This document shows, piece after piece, positions 35,307-45,691 of a DNA stretch of 64,000 bases; the first letter of the stretch is position 1; every line of letters starts with the position of its first letter. Below the pieces are notes generated by a model. That model was given only the letters and a program-made list of their open reading frames with translations. It made no database searches and was not told where the DNA came from. The position numbers and the translations under genes are program-made. The DNA is from JANQOH01 sp965243325 (GTDB lineage Bacteria > Pseudomonadota > Alphaproteobacteria > UBA7887). The stretch lies in assembly GCA_965243325.1 (NCBI GenBank), contig CBDEUQ010000003.1, positions 1,426,001 through 1,490,000 on the forward strand. Reading direction: 5' to 3'.

Positions 35307-36668
35307 TCAGTAGGCGCAGGTTTCGAATACCGGGTCGACGCTGCCGCCCCACTCGCCGCGCCAGGCGCGAAGCAGCGTGCGCGCCGGGCACAGGCCCTGC
35401 GCCACCGCCGTGTCGAGCTGGGTCAGGAATCCGGTCTCGTCGCCGCCGCCGCGGTCGAGCCGGGCCCGGCGGCGCAGACCGCCGCGGGCGATCGCCAGCG
35501 CGTCGCGGGCGATGTCGCGCAGCGTCCGGCTCCCGTGCTCGGCCTCGAAGCCGTGCCGCGCCGCCGCGTCGCGCAGCCGCACCACGTCGGCGTGGCGCCA
35601 GTCCGCGACCAGCGCCTCCGCCTCGCCCAGCGCCGTCCGGTCGTACAGCAGGCCGACCCAGAAGGCGGGCAGCGCGCACAGCATGCGCCACGGGCCGCCG
35701 TCGGCGCCGCGCATCTCGAGATAGCGCTTCAGGCGCACGTCGGTGAAGATCGTGCTCAGGTGGTTCTCCCAGTCCGCCAGCGTCGGCCGCTCGCCCGGCA
35801 GCTCGGGAAGCCGGCCGTCGAGGAAGTCGCGGAACGAGCGGCCGGCGACGTCGACGTAGCGGCCGCCGCGGTGGACGAAGTACATCGGCACGTCGAGCGC
35901 GTAGTCGGCGTAGGCCTCGAAGCCCATGCCGTCGTCGAACACGAACGCCGGCACGCCGCAGCGGTCCGGGTCGGTGTCCGACCAGATGTGCGTGCGGTAG
36001 CTGAGGTAGCCGTTCGGCTTGCCGTCGACGAACGGCGAGTTGGCGAACAGGGCGACGGCGACCGGCTGCAGCGCCAGGCCGACGCGGAACTTGCGCACCA
36101 TGTCGGCTTCGGAGTCGAAGTCGAGGTTGGTCTGGACGGTGCACGTGCGCAGCATCATGTCGAGCCCGAGGGCGCCCTTCCGCGGCATGTAGGCGCGCAT
36201 GATGTCGTAGCGGCCCTTGGGCATCACCGGGATGTCGTCGCGCCGCCACTTCGGCTGCATGCCGATGCCGAGGAAGCCGATTCCGAGCTCCTCGCCGAGG
36301 GGGCGGAGCTGCTCGAGATGGCCGTTCACCTCGTCGCAGGTCTGGTGGACCGTCTCCAGCGGCGCGCCCGACAGCTCGAGTTGCCCGCCCGGCTCGAGGG
36401 TGATCGACTGGCGCCCGCGGCTGAGCGCCACCGGGTTGTCGCCCTCGTACACCGGCTGCCAGCCGAGCGCCTTGAGCCGCCCGAAGATCGCCCGGATGCC
36501 GTCCTCACCGTCGTAGGCGAGCGGCGCCAGGTCGCTCAGGCGGAAGCCGATCTTCTCGTGCTCGGTGCCGATGCGCCACGCCGCCTCGGGCTTGCAGCCC
36601 GCCTCGATCCAGGCGACGAGCTCGGAGCGGTCGGCGATCGGCGCGTCGGGCGCTGCGCTGGCGGCCAT
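35307..36668 (-). CDS. gshA: Glutamate-cysteine ligase (GCS2/plant-alphaproteobacterial type)
   Basis: 453 residues. Motifs of the class: WRIGTEHEKIGF near residue 31, SITLEPGGQLELSGAP, MLRTCTVQTNLDFDSEADMVRKFRV, ALFANSPFVDGKPNGYLSYR, and YFVHRGGRYVD. It joins glutamate and cysteine in the first step of glutathione synthesis. The length and motifs match the plant/rhizobial type rather than the E. coli type. Confidence 0.94.
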   Translation of the reverse strand: MAASAAPDAPIADRSELVAWIEAGCKPEAAWRIGTEHEKIGFRLSDLAPLAYDGEDGIRAIFGRLKALGWQPVYEGDNPVALSRGRQSITLEPGGQLELSGAPLETVHQTCDEVNGHLEQLRPLGEELGIGFLGIGMQPKWRRDDIPVMPKGRYDIMRAYMPRKGALGLDMMLRTCTVQTNLDFDSEADMVRKFRVGLALQPVAVALFANSPFVDGKPNGYLSYRTHIWSDTDPDRCGVPAFVFDDGMGFEAYADYALDVPMYFVHRGGRYVDVAGRSFRDFLDGRLPELPGERPTLADWENHLSTIFTDVRLKRYLEMRGADGGPWRMLCALPAFWVGLLYDRTALGEAEALVADWRHADVVRLRDAAARHGFEAEHGSRTLRDIARDALAIARGGLRRRARLDRGGGDETGFLTQLDTAVAQGLCPARTLLRAWRGEWGGSVDPVFETCAY

Positions 36669-36711
36669 GCGGCGTCCCCCGGGACGGGCCGCCTGAGCGG
36701 CCGGACCGGCG

Positions 36712-37748
<1,037 letters not shown>

Positions 37749-37752
<4 letters not shown>

Positions 37753-38795
37753 GCCGCGCCTCCGGACAGGCGTCCGGCGTGCCAGCAGGCGACCCGGTGG
37801 CCGGGCCGGCGTTCGGCGAGCGGCGGCCGCTCGCGCCGGCAGCGGTCGTCGGCGTGGCCGCAGCGCGGCGCGAAGGCGCAGCCCGCGGGCAGCGCGGCGA
37901 GCGACGGCACCGTGCCGCCGATCTCGGCGAGCCGGTCGCGCGCCGCCCCGCGCGCCGCCCGTTCGAGGTCGGGAATGGCCCCCAGCAGCCCGCGCGTGTA
38001 GGGGTGCTCCGGCCGTGCGAAGAGCGCGTCGACCGCCGCTTCCTCGACCTTGCGTCCGGCGTACATGACGACGACGCGGTCGGCGTTCTCGGCCACCACG
38101 CCCATGTCGTGCGTGATCAGGATCACCGCCGCCTCCAGCGTCTCCTGCAGCTCGCGGATCAGCGCCAGGATCTGCGCCTGGATGGTGACGTCGAGCGCCG
38201 TCGTCGGCTCGTCGGCGATCAGCACCTTGGGGTTGCACGACAGCGCCATGGCGATCATCACCCGCTGGCGCATGCCGCCGGAGAGCTGGTGCGGATAGGC
38301 GTGGGCGCGCCGTTCCGGCTCGGGGATGTTGACCCGGCGCAGCATGTCCACCGCCGCGGCCATGGCGCCGCGCCGCGACAGCCCCTGGTGCAGCGCCACC
38401 GCCTCGCCGATCTGCCGGCCCACCGTGAACAGCGGGTTGAGCGAGGTCATCGGCTCCTGAAAGATCATCGAGATCTCGTTGCCGCGGATCGCCTCCATCT
38501 CGGCTTCCGGTAGCGACAGCAGGTCGGTGCCCTCGAAGCGGATGGCGCCGCCGACGATGCGCCCCGGCGGATCGGCGACGAGGCGCAGGACCGACAGCGC
38601 GGTGACGCTCTTGCCGCACCCCGACTCGCCGACGACGCCGAGCGTCTCGTCCTTGCCGACGGCGTAGGAGACGCCGTCGACCGCGCGCACCACGCCGTCG
38701 GCGGTGAAGAAGTGCGTCTGCAGGTCCTCGATCTCGAGCACCGGGGCGGCGGCCGCTCCGGGCGGCACCTGTTCAACGACGCCGGCTTGGGTCAC
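37749..38795 (-). CDS. Peptide ABC transporter ATP-binding protein (DppD/OppD-like)
   Basis: 348 residues from a GTG. Walker A GESGCGKSV, Q-loop IFQEPMTSLNP, signature LSGGMRQRVMIAMAL and Walker B VLIADEPTTALD are complete. The C-terminus carries CAFAPRCGHADDRC. It is divergent from a Tat-exported peptide-binding protein gene (76 bases between starts). No permease genes (dppB/dppC type) lie in the neighbourhood. Confidence 0.93.
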
Positions 38796-38871
38796 ACTGC
38801 GCCTCCGCCCGTTCGCCCGGCGCGATCACAGCACATCGCCGCCGGCGCGGCAAAGGCTCGAGGAGGCCCGC

Positions 38872-40560
38872 ATGTCGAAACTCCGCCCGCGACCCGCCGC
38901 CTGGACGCGGCGCGACGTTCTCCGGCACGGCGCCGCGGCGGTCGCCGCCGCCTCCAGCCTCGCCTGGCCCGCCGCCCGCGCCGCCGTTCCGCTCGAGTTC
39001 GACGGCCAGGGCTTCGTCATGGCGGCGCCCGAGCCGAATCCCAAGTCCGGCGGCGTGCTGCGCTACGGCATCACCATGCGGCCGCCGCACCTCGACTTCC
39101 ACCAATCGGGCACGGTCAACAACCTCGGCAGCCAGGGCTGCCTCTACGACAACCTGGTCCGCCGCGACCCGCGCGACAGCGGCCAGAGCATCGTCCCCGA
39201 CCTCGCCCACAGCTGGGAGATCTCGCCCGACGGCACGGAGTACACCTTCTTCCTGCGCAAGGGGGTGCTGTTCTCCGACGGCGCCGAGCTCACCGCCGAC
39301 GACGTCAAGGCGACGTTCGACCGCATCGTCCGCCCGCCCGCCGGCATTCACATCCCGCGCAGCGCCCTGTTCACCTCGGTGGACTCGATAGACGTGCGCG
39401 ACCGCTACACCGTCCGCTTCCGGCTCGCCGTCCCGCGGCCGCCGGCCTTCATCATGGCGGCGATCGCCAGCGGCTGGAACGGCATCGTCCGCAAGCAGAC
39501 GCTCGAGGACAACGGCTACAACCTGCGCAAGACCCTCGACGTGCCGGGCACCGGCCCGTTCCGCAGCCGCCGCCGCGTCGAGCAGGAGGTCTGGGTGATG
39601 GAGAAGAACCCGGACTACTGGATGGAGGGCCTGCCCTACCTCGACGGCATCGAGTTCTATCACGGGCTGCCGTTCTCGCCCGAGCTCGGCTCGGCGCTGC
39701 TGTCGGGGCGCACCGACTACGCGCGCGCGATCGACCCGGTGACCCGCCGCGTGATCGACACCCGCAACGACATCGACGGCACCGCCTACTACCAGAGCGT
39801 CATCCAGGCGGTGTGGGTCAACGCCCGGCGCGAGCCGCTGTCCGACCCGCGCGTGCGCCGGGCGCTGCATCTGGTCCTCAACCGGCCGGTGCTCGTCCAG
39901 GTCGTGCGCGACGTGGCGCCGATGATGGTGGGCGGCTTCACCTATCCCTTCTCCGACGTGGCGACTCCGGCCGACGAGCTCGCCGCGCGGCCCGGCTATC
40001 AGGCCGACACCGCGGCGGCGATCGGCGAGGCGCGGGCGCTGCTGGCCGAGGCCGGCTACGCCGACGGTATCCGCGGGCTCGACTTCCTGGTCCGCGAGGT
40101 GGCGAGCTTCAAGCTCTGGTCGCAGGCCATCCAGGCGATGCTGATGCAGGCGCTCGGCGTCCAGTGCAACCTGCGCACCGTGGTCGAATCGGTGTGGTTC
40201 GACGACACCAATTCGGGCAACTTCGACCTGTCGATCGGCGCCATCGTGTCGACCCTCATCGACCCGTCGGACTATTTCAACACCTGGTACGCGAAGGACG
40301 GCCCGCAGAACTACTCGCGCTGGGAGGACCCGGCGTTCGCCGAGCTGCTGGCCCGCATCAACGGCGAGGTCGACCCCGACCGCCGCCTCGCGCTGATCCG
40401 CCAGGCCGAGGCGGTGATGGAGGCCAACCCGCCGCTGCTCCCGGTCGCCTGGGAGAAGATCATCGACGGCTGGTACACCTACGTGAAGGGCCACAACCCG
40501 TACGACTACTTCGGCGTCTACGACGTCGTGCGGATGGACACCTTCTGGCTCGACAAGTAG
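38872..40560 (+). CDS. ABC transporter substrate-binding protein, SBP_bac_5 family
   Basis: 562 residues with a clear ribosome site (GAGGAGG) 6-12 bases upstream of ATG 38872. The first ~40 residues form a Tat signal (TRRDVLRHGAAAVAAASSLAWPAARA). The mature part has the DppA/OppA-type layout: LRYGITMRPPHLDFH, LAHSWEISPDGTEYTFFLRKGVLFSDG, and DPRVRRALHLVLNRPVL. It binds a peptide or similar solute in the periplasm and feeds the importer whose ATPases are divergent. An earlier in-frame ATG at 38704 would overlap the divergent gene and is not favoured. Confidence 0.92.
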   Translation: MSKLRPRPAAWTRRDVLRHGAAAVAAASSLAWPAARAAVPLEFDGQGFVMAAPEPNPKSGGVLRYGITMRPPHLDFHQSGTVNNLGSQGCLYDNLVRRDPRDSGQSIVPDLAHSWEISPDGTEYTFFLRKGVLFSDGAELTADDVKATFDRIVRPPAGIHIPRSALFTSVDSIDVRDRYTVRFRLAVPRPPAFIMAAIASGWNGIVRKQTLEDNGYNLRKTLDVPGTGPFRSRRRVEQEVWVMEKNPDYWMEGLPYLDGIEFYHGLPFSPELGSALLSGRTDYARAIDPVTRRVIDTRNDIDGTAYYQSVIQAVWVNARREPLSDPRVRRALHLVLNRPVLVQVVRDVAPMMVGGFTYPFSDVATPADELAARPGYQADTAAAIGEARALLAEAGYADGIRGLDFLVREVASFKLWSQAIQAMLMQALGVQCNLRTVVESVWFDDTNSGNFDLSIGAIVSTLIDPSDYFNTWYAKDGPQNYSRWEDPAFAELLARINGEVDPDRRLALIRQAEAVMEANPPLLPVAWEKIIDGWYTYVKGHNPYDYFGVYDVVRMDTFWLDK

Positions 40561-40744
40561 GCCACGGGCGAACTGGCTGATCCCGCCGGCCTTGCGCGCC
40601 GGCGCGGCGGCATGAATCGCGAGACCCGGTAAGCGGCGCTGCCCGCACGCGCGTTCGAGCCGTCGGACCGTGACCCGGTTCGATTTCGCGACCGGGGATT
40701 GTGCCGCTGTTGAACGCGATCGCGGACTAGACTCCGCGCTGGGC

Positions 40745-40820
40745 TGTTGCCCCGGACAGAACGCAATGACGATCCGGAGCCCAAGGGCTCCCGGCGATTG
40801 TCCTGAGCCCCGGGGCAACA
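40745..40820. repeat. Inverted repeat with internal hairpin
   Basis: TGTTGCCCCGG at 40745 is matched by its exact reverse complement ending at 40820. Between them lies a smaller hairpin with GAGCCC and GGGCTC around AA. Together they could form a branched RNA or cruciform. No T-run follows, so a classical terminator is not supported. Confidence 0.6.
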
Positions 40821-41122
40821 TGAATGGGTCGGTCACGCACCGTTCGCGCTCGATTGTCGCCTGAACCGGCCCCGAGCCCGACTCGCGGACTCACTCGTGC
40901 CACCCTGGAAGGAGTGCATGTCAATTCTGACCGGAAATTTCTCGTTTGAGCTTGCGTTCGTCCCTCCAGACGCGGCGGTGAGGGTGTAGTCTCGGCGGGG
41001 CTGTGGCAACCGGGTTGGCGCCGCCAGACTCTTGGCGTTCGCTGCGCCAAGCCAGTTGCGCACCGCTGCACCGTGCTCAACACCCCGGCACCGAGCCAGG
41101 GGGAACAAGCTCATGCCCGAAC

Positions 41123-41170
41123 TGTCGGATCTTCGTTTGCCAGAAATGTCGAGTTTTCGTTTGCCATAGA
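41123..41170. repeat. Two tandem 24-base repeats, IS21-like terminal repeats
   Basis: The units 41123-41146 and 41147-41170 share TGTCG, TTCGTTTGCCA and a purine-rich end (period 24). IS21-family elements carry several such repeats (TGTCG..TTTTCGTTTGCCA type) near each end as transposase binding sites. No istA/istB genes are in the window, so this is at most a leftover end. Confidence 0.55.
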
Positions 41171-41806
41171 CACGGAACTGCCCATTACGGGCGCCCGTTC
41201 GACGCCCGGACTGAAGGGCCCCCGCCAAATACGGCCTTGGCCTGCCCAAGACACCGTAAAAATGGCCTTGTCTCCCCAATGTTGGGGACGCGCGAAAACA
41301 GGCGGCCCGGCTAGCATCCGCAGTCTGCTTGGCGAGGTCCTGCTGATTTGACGGCGAGAGCTTGCTGCAACCGATGGGGGCGGCCGGGGTGCAATCCCGA
41401 AGATGCCGCGAAACGCTGTGACCGAGGCCCGTGTTTCTGTCCGTACGGGCATGCCGCGGTTTCATTTGAGCGGCCGCAGAACCGATCCGACCGGAAGCGC
41501 CGGTCATCCAGTTCGAAGGCTGGGGAAGCAATGAGCGCATTCGGGTCCGGTTTCGGTAAAGAGAGTCGCCAGCCTGCGGAATCGGAGGTCGCCGCGGTAT
41601 CGAAAAAGTTCGGCTTCGGTGCTGAGTTTCGGCAATCCGGCCATACAGAAGCTTTATCGCGGATTGTGGGACCTGGTCAGGAGCGGCTGGAGCACTCGCT
41701 CACGGCGTTTGGCCGTCACTTAGGACGTCCGCCATGCTCCGTCTCGCGATACGGTCAGTCGGTACGGCGCGGGCCGAGGGACTATAGGTCTTCAGGGTAA
41801 AGAGCC

Positions 41807-44068
41807 ATGACTCCTATCTCAGAGCTACGACAGTCGACGAACGACACAGCCCGAGTTGCACGTGCCAATCTACTGTTGTTTCTGGTCGTTGGACTGTTTT
41901 TAGCTCTTCTGGTCGCGGGCACCGATGATCTACTGTTGTTGAAGAGAGACCGTCTGGATCTGCCCCTCATGCAGATCGGTGTTCCCATCGATCTGTTCTA
42001 CGCTGCGGCGCCAATAATCTTTCTTCTACTGCACCTCAATCTGTTCTTGCGGCTCAATCGGCTCGCACACGTGGCAGCCCTGCTGCGCGAAGAAATCGAT
42101 AAGCTCGAGGGACTGACCAAGAAATCGACCGAGACGGCGCTCTTGTTTCCATTCGATTTTCTGCAAGTCATTCTGTACACGACCGGCCGCCCTGCGGCCA
42201 GCAAGCCGCCGCCATTTTGGCGCCTGTTTGGTTACTTGGCGTATGAAAGGGAGAAATACGGCAATCTCTTCGCGTTACTGGTGATCGTGGCGGTGCCGAT
42301 GTTCATTCTCCCGCTGCTTCTCTTGATCTGGATGCAGCTGAGCTTTCTGCGATATCAGAGCGAGTCCATTACCCTCATTCACCAGTGCACCATCGCCATT
42401 GATGTGGCGATGCAGATAGTTCTCATGTTCCGCCTTGGAGTTTTCGACAAGATTCGTGCGTCGATAGCGACGGGCCCATCGTTGGTGGAGCGCCTCGGTG
42501 GATTGGGGGGCGCCGTGACCCTCTCGCTCTTGCTACTTGTACCAGTCGCATTTTCCTGGCTAATCGCCGTGGTTCCAGGCAGTTGGCTGGAGCGGAACCC
42601 CGTGTTTCCCGAAACACAATTCGTAGCGACCCAGTGGGTGTTCGAAGACTGGTGGGGCACGGAAGACTGCAATAGGCGCGGCATACGCACTGTCGGAACG
42701 TGGCGGCGCTATCTCTACCTGCCGAATGTCTCGATCGGTGCAAGCGAGCGTTCGCCCGAGATCTTGGCGGCCTACCTTCAGAATAAGGAAGACCCCGCCA
42801 AGGCTTGGGAATTTGTGGGCGAACTTGATCTCAGCCGCCGTTCTCTGAGGTATGGCTGGTTCGAATCGAGCGAGTTTTGGCGCGCCAAGTTCGCAGAAAG
42901 TGATCTCCATTGCGCTAATTTCAGGAACGGCAAACTGCCCGGAGCGGTGTTCGACGACTCAAGGCTGCAACATACACGTTTCGATGATGCGGATCTCTGG
43001 GACTCGAGCTTTGAAGGCGTGACGTCGATCGAGTCCGACTTCCGTCGCGCCAACCTTCGAGGTTCCCGATTGGAGAGGGCAACATTCTATGGTGGAAGGT
43101 TCGAGCAGGCCGAGTTGCACAGAGTAACAGGTAGCATGAAATTTTTCGGCAGCAATTTGTGGAGAACGAAATTCCACGGAGCCAATATTGCGAGGTCGGA
43201 TTTTTTCGGTGCCGACCTGCGCGGGGCGGAGTTTTATGGCGCCGATCTGAAGAGAACGGAGTATCGCGGTGCCATGCTGAATAGGGCGGAATTTTACGGC
43301 GCGGACTTAAGCCGTGCCAAACTTGAGGGCGCGGATGCGGCTGGTGCACACTTCTACGGAACGAGCCTGCGGCGAGCGGATATATCGGGCACGAGTCTGA
43401 ACGGCTTCAATGTTTACGCTTCCGATTTGCGGTCGGTGGACCTGACCTTGACACATATTCGGAAAGCCCGCTGGGATAAACCGCGCAATTGGCCCGAGGT
43501 CGTGCAGATAATTGGCCAGGGGCTCAAAGAAAGGGGCGAGAGCCCAAAGGACATACAGGAATTTCTGGATGAAATCATGCAGCATGAAAAAGAAGATTTT
43601 GGCTCTCGCGGATTGGCCGCGCTAAAGCAGCCGGAATGCGTGTGGACGGATCGGCAGGGACCGTTCCAGAGATGGAAAATTGCGGTAGTGGAGTGTCGGA
43701 CCAAACTTGGGAACTACTTGGTGGAGCTTAGAAGCGACTTGGTGGAGAGGGCTTGTGCCGGCGAGGAGCCTGGCATGACGGCAGCCGAAGTCGGCGCGGT
43801 CACGGATCCAAGCGGATGGCCGGAAGCCAATACTGCCTTGGGATTCCTCAATTTGGATTCTACGAGCTGCAATTCGATCATCGACGATCACCGGGCAAAA
43901 ATTTGTCAGGGCTCGGCGGAGTGGTTTGATGAAGTCGAAGAGGAAGGCCAAAGCCAAAGCGACGAGGTCCTGCAGCCGGTCCAGAGGAGAACTGTGTCGG
44001 CCATGTGGAGCCAAGCCCTTGCCGCTGGGCTGTGCGACCGGCTGAGGACCAACGCTTCGGGACGTTAG
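41807..44068 (+). CDS. Membrane-anchored pentapeptide-repeat protein
   Basis: 753 residues. The N-terminal ~250 residues contain four hydrophobic spans (LLLFLVVGLFLALLVAG; LFYAAAPIIFLLLHLNLFL; LFALLVIVAVPMFILPLLLLIWM; VTLSLLLLVPVAFSWLIAVV). A soluble stretch follows. From about residue 340 to 560 come pentapeptide repeats of A(D/N)LxxA type (GADLRGAEFYGADLKRTEYRGAML), which fold as a right-handed beta-helix. The C-terminal ~170 residues are unassigned and contain five Cys. Codon use is more A/T-rich than in core genes, so it is likely acquired. Membrane pentapeptide proteins are mostly uncharacterised; a stress or defence role is only possible. Confidence 0.82.
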   Translation: MTPISELRQSTNDTARVARANLLLFLVVGLFLALLVAGTDDLLLLKRDRLDLPLMQIGVPIDLFYAAAPIIFLLLHLNLFLRLNRLAHVAALLREEIDKLEGLTKKSTETALLFPFDFLQVILYTTGRPAASKPPPFWRLFGYLAYEREKYGNLFALLVIVAVPMFILPLLLLIWMQLSFLRYQSESITLIHQCTIAIDVAMQIVLMFRLGVFDKIRASIATGPSLVERLGGLGGAVTLSLLLLVPVAFSWLIAVVPGSWLERNPVFPETQFVATQWVFEDWWGTEDCNRRGIRTVGTWRRYLYLPNVSIGASERSPEILAAYLQNKEDPAKAWEFVGELDLSRRSLRYGWFESSEFWRAKFAESDLHCANFRNGKLPGAVFDDSRLQHTRFDDADLWDSSFEGVTSIESDFRRANLRGSRLERATFYGGRFEQAELHRVTGSMKFFGSNLWRTKFHGANIARSDFFGADLRGAEFYGADLKRTEYRGAMLNRAEFYGADLSRAKLEGADAAGAHFYGTSLRRADISGTSLNGFNVYASDLRSVDLTLTHIRKARWDKPRNWPEVVQIIGQGLKERGESPKDIQEFLDEIMQHEKEDFGSRGLAALKQPECVWTDRQGPFQRWKIAVVECRTKLGNYLVELRSDLVERACAGEEPGMTAAEVGAVTDPSGWPEANTALGFLNLDSTSCNSIIDDHRAKICQGSAEWFDEVEEEGQSQSDEVLQPVQRRTVSAMWSQALAAGLCDRLRTNASGR

Positions 44069-44129
44069 AGCAACTCGGAATATCCATGCACTCCGACCAC
44101 GCCGTGTGCATCGAGCATCTTAGCCCGAG

Positions 44130-44147
44130 CCGTCCGCTTCCGGACGG
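44130..44147. terminator. Possible bidirectional stem-loop between convergent genes
   Basis: CCGTCCG and CGGACGG pair around CTTC, between the stop of the pentapeptide-repeat gene and the convergent hydrolase gene. No T-run follows on either strand, so termination is plausible from position only. Confidence 0.35.
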
Positions 44148-44209
44148 TCACCCCGTGACCGAGACGGAACTGACCTGACGGTCGAAAATTGTGCTCTCTC
44201 CGCCGCCCC

Positions 44210-45139
44210 CTACCCCTCCGCGCTCAGCTCCCGGTAGATTGTCGCGATCAGGTCTTCCTTGGTGATGAAGAACCCGGGCCGGTAGTCCCAGCGCTCGTCG
44301 TAGTCGGCGGTGACCCCGGCCGCGAGCACCGCGTCCAGCGACGCGCCGTCGGCGATCAGCGCCGCCACGCGGTCGCCGATCGTCGCCACCATGTCGCGGA
44401 ACTCCGCCACCGCCGCGCGGCCGCTGACGACGCCGTGGCCGGGGATGATCCGCGTGTCCGGCCCCGCCGTCCGGATGATGACGTCCAGCGCCTCGAGCGT
44501 GCCGCGGTAGGTGCCGCCGTGGCGCGTGTCGATCACCGGATAGGCCGTGGTGCGGAACACGTCGCCGGCGTGGATGACGTCCGAGCCGGTGAAGTGGATC
44601 AGCGTGTCGCCGTCGGTGTGCGCGTCGGGCAGCTTCCACGCCCGCACGTCCTCGCCGTTCAGGTGGAACGTCACGCCGTCCGCGAAGGTGATCGCCGGCA
44701 GCCCCGCCGCCGCCACGGGCGGGCGGCCGAACACGCCCTCGGCGAGCCGCCGGCGGATGCTCTCGTGGCCGACGATGACGGCGCCCGCGCGGCCCAGGTT
44801 CTCGTTGCCGCCGACGTGGTCCGGGTGGATGTGGGTGTTGATGAGGAAGCGGATCTCCCCGTCCGTGATCGCCGCCACGGCGGCGACGATCTTGTCGGTC
44901 AGCGGCGCGTACTGGTCGTCGACCATGAACACCCCGTCCGGCCCCGTCGAGACGCCGATGTTGCCGCCCGCGCCCTCGAGCATGTAGACCGCGCCGGCGA
45001 CCGCGTGCGTCTTGATTTCGACCGCGTCGAAGTCGCGCCCCTGCGCCTCCGCCGCCGCCGCGACGGCGAACGCCGCCAGCCCCGCGACGAGCGCCGCCGC
45101 CCCGCGCCCGTTCCGTCCTCTCGTCGTTCCAGCCCTCAT
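44210..45139 (-). CDS. MBL-fold metallo-hydrolase, secreted
   Basis: 309 residues from the ATG at 45139, which has GGGAGGGGG upstream. A signal peptide covers residues 1-32 (ALVAGLAAFAVAAAAEAQG). The metallo-beta-lactamase core follows: NIGVSTGPDGVFMVDDQYAP, the zinc motif THIHPDHVGG, GHESIRRRL, DAHTDGDTLIHF and IPGHGVV. The substrate is unknown; enzymes with this pattern range from class B beta-lactamase relatives to sulfatases. The frame continues open far upstream, but that region is not part of the protein. Confidence 0.9.
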   Translation of the reverse strand: MRAGTTRGRNGRGAAALVAGLAAFAVAAAAEAQGRDFDAVEIKTHAVAGAVYMLEGAGGNIGVSTGPDGVFMVDDQYAPLTDKIVAAVAAITDGEIRFLINTHIHPDHVGGNENLGRAGAVIVGHESIRRRLAEGVFGRPPVAAAGLPAITFADGVTFHLNGEDVRAWKLPDAHTDGDTLIHFTGSDVIHAGDVFRTTAYPVIDTRHGGTYRGTLEALDVIIRTAGPDTRIIPGHGVVSGRAAVAEFRDMVATIGDRVAALIADGASLDAVLAAGVTADYDERWDYRPGFFITKEDLIATIYRELSAEG

Positions 45140-45162
45140 GACCCCCTCCCGTGTCCGTCCCC

Positions 45163-45546
45163 TCATTCCGCCCGCTCGCACGCCGTCGGTTCCTGCTCCG
45201 TCTCGCTGCCGTCCGGGCAGCGGTACGCCGCCTGGCAGCGGAGGATGATCTGGTCCGGCGTGCCGGCCTCGTTCGCCGCGGCGTCGACGTAGCACGTGCC
45301 GCGCGTGTCCTCGGGGCCGAACGCCCAGACCTCCTCGCGCATGTAGAAGCCGGGCTCCGGCCGCCAGTAGCGCGACGCGGCGAAGCGCCGGTAGAGCGGC
45401 TTGTCGCACGTCTCGCTCGCCAGCGCCTGCGCCGTCGCCAGCGCCGCCTCGGCGAACCGCGCGTCGCCGCCGCGCGCCTCCTCGCACGCCGCCGCGCCGT
45501 GCGCGGCCGAAGACAGAAGGAGGAGCGTGGCGAGGAAACGGATCAT
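45163..45546 (-). CDS. Small secreted Cys-rich hypothetical protein
   Basis: 127 residues from ATG 45546. The first ~20 residues are a signal peptide (IRFLATLLLLSSAAHGAAA). The mature part has Cys residues in ACEEA, ETCDKP, GTCYVD, LRCQA, YRCPDG and TACERAE: six Cys that probably form disulfides in the periplasm. No family recognised. It lies 23 bases upstream of the hydrolase gene on the same strand and may be in its operon. Confidence 0.62.
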   Translation of the reverse strand: MIRFLATLLLLSSAAHGAAACEEARGGDARFAEAALATAQALASETCDKPLYRRFAASRYWRPEPGFYMREEVWAFGPEDTRGTCYVDAAANEAGTPDQIILRCQAAYRCPDGSETEQEPTACERAE

Positions 45547-45691
45547 GGCGGGGCCTCGTTCGTCGGGCGGGCTGTGCGGAACTCCGCCCTGCATAGCAGA
45601 GGCGGCGCGGCTTTGCGCGGTCGAATCCTGTACCATGCCCCGCGCCGCGCCCGGCCTCCGGCCCGCCGGCGCGCGATCGCCAGGGGAGTCC

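Larger units (their letters stand above)
40561..41806. other. Long non-coding/degenerate region, 1246 bases
   Basis: No gene with a recognisable family is present on either strand. The region holds an 11-bp inverted repeat around a smaller hairpin (40745-40820) and two tandem 24-base repeats that look like an IS21-type end (41123-41170). GC is lower than in flanking genes. It separates the peptide-binding gene from the pentapeptide-repeat gene and looks like a decayed insertion site. Confidence 0.6.
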
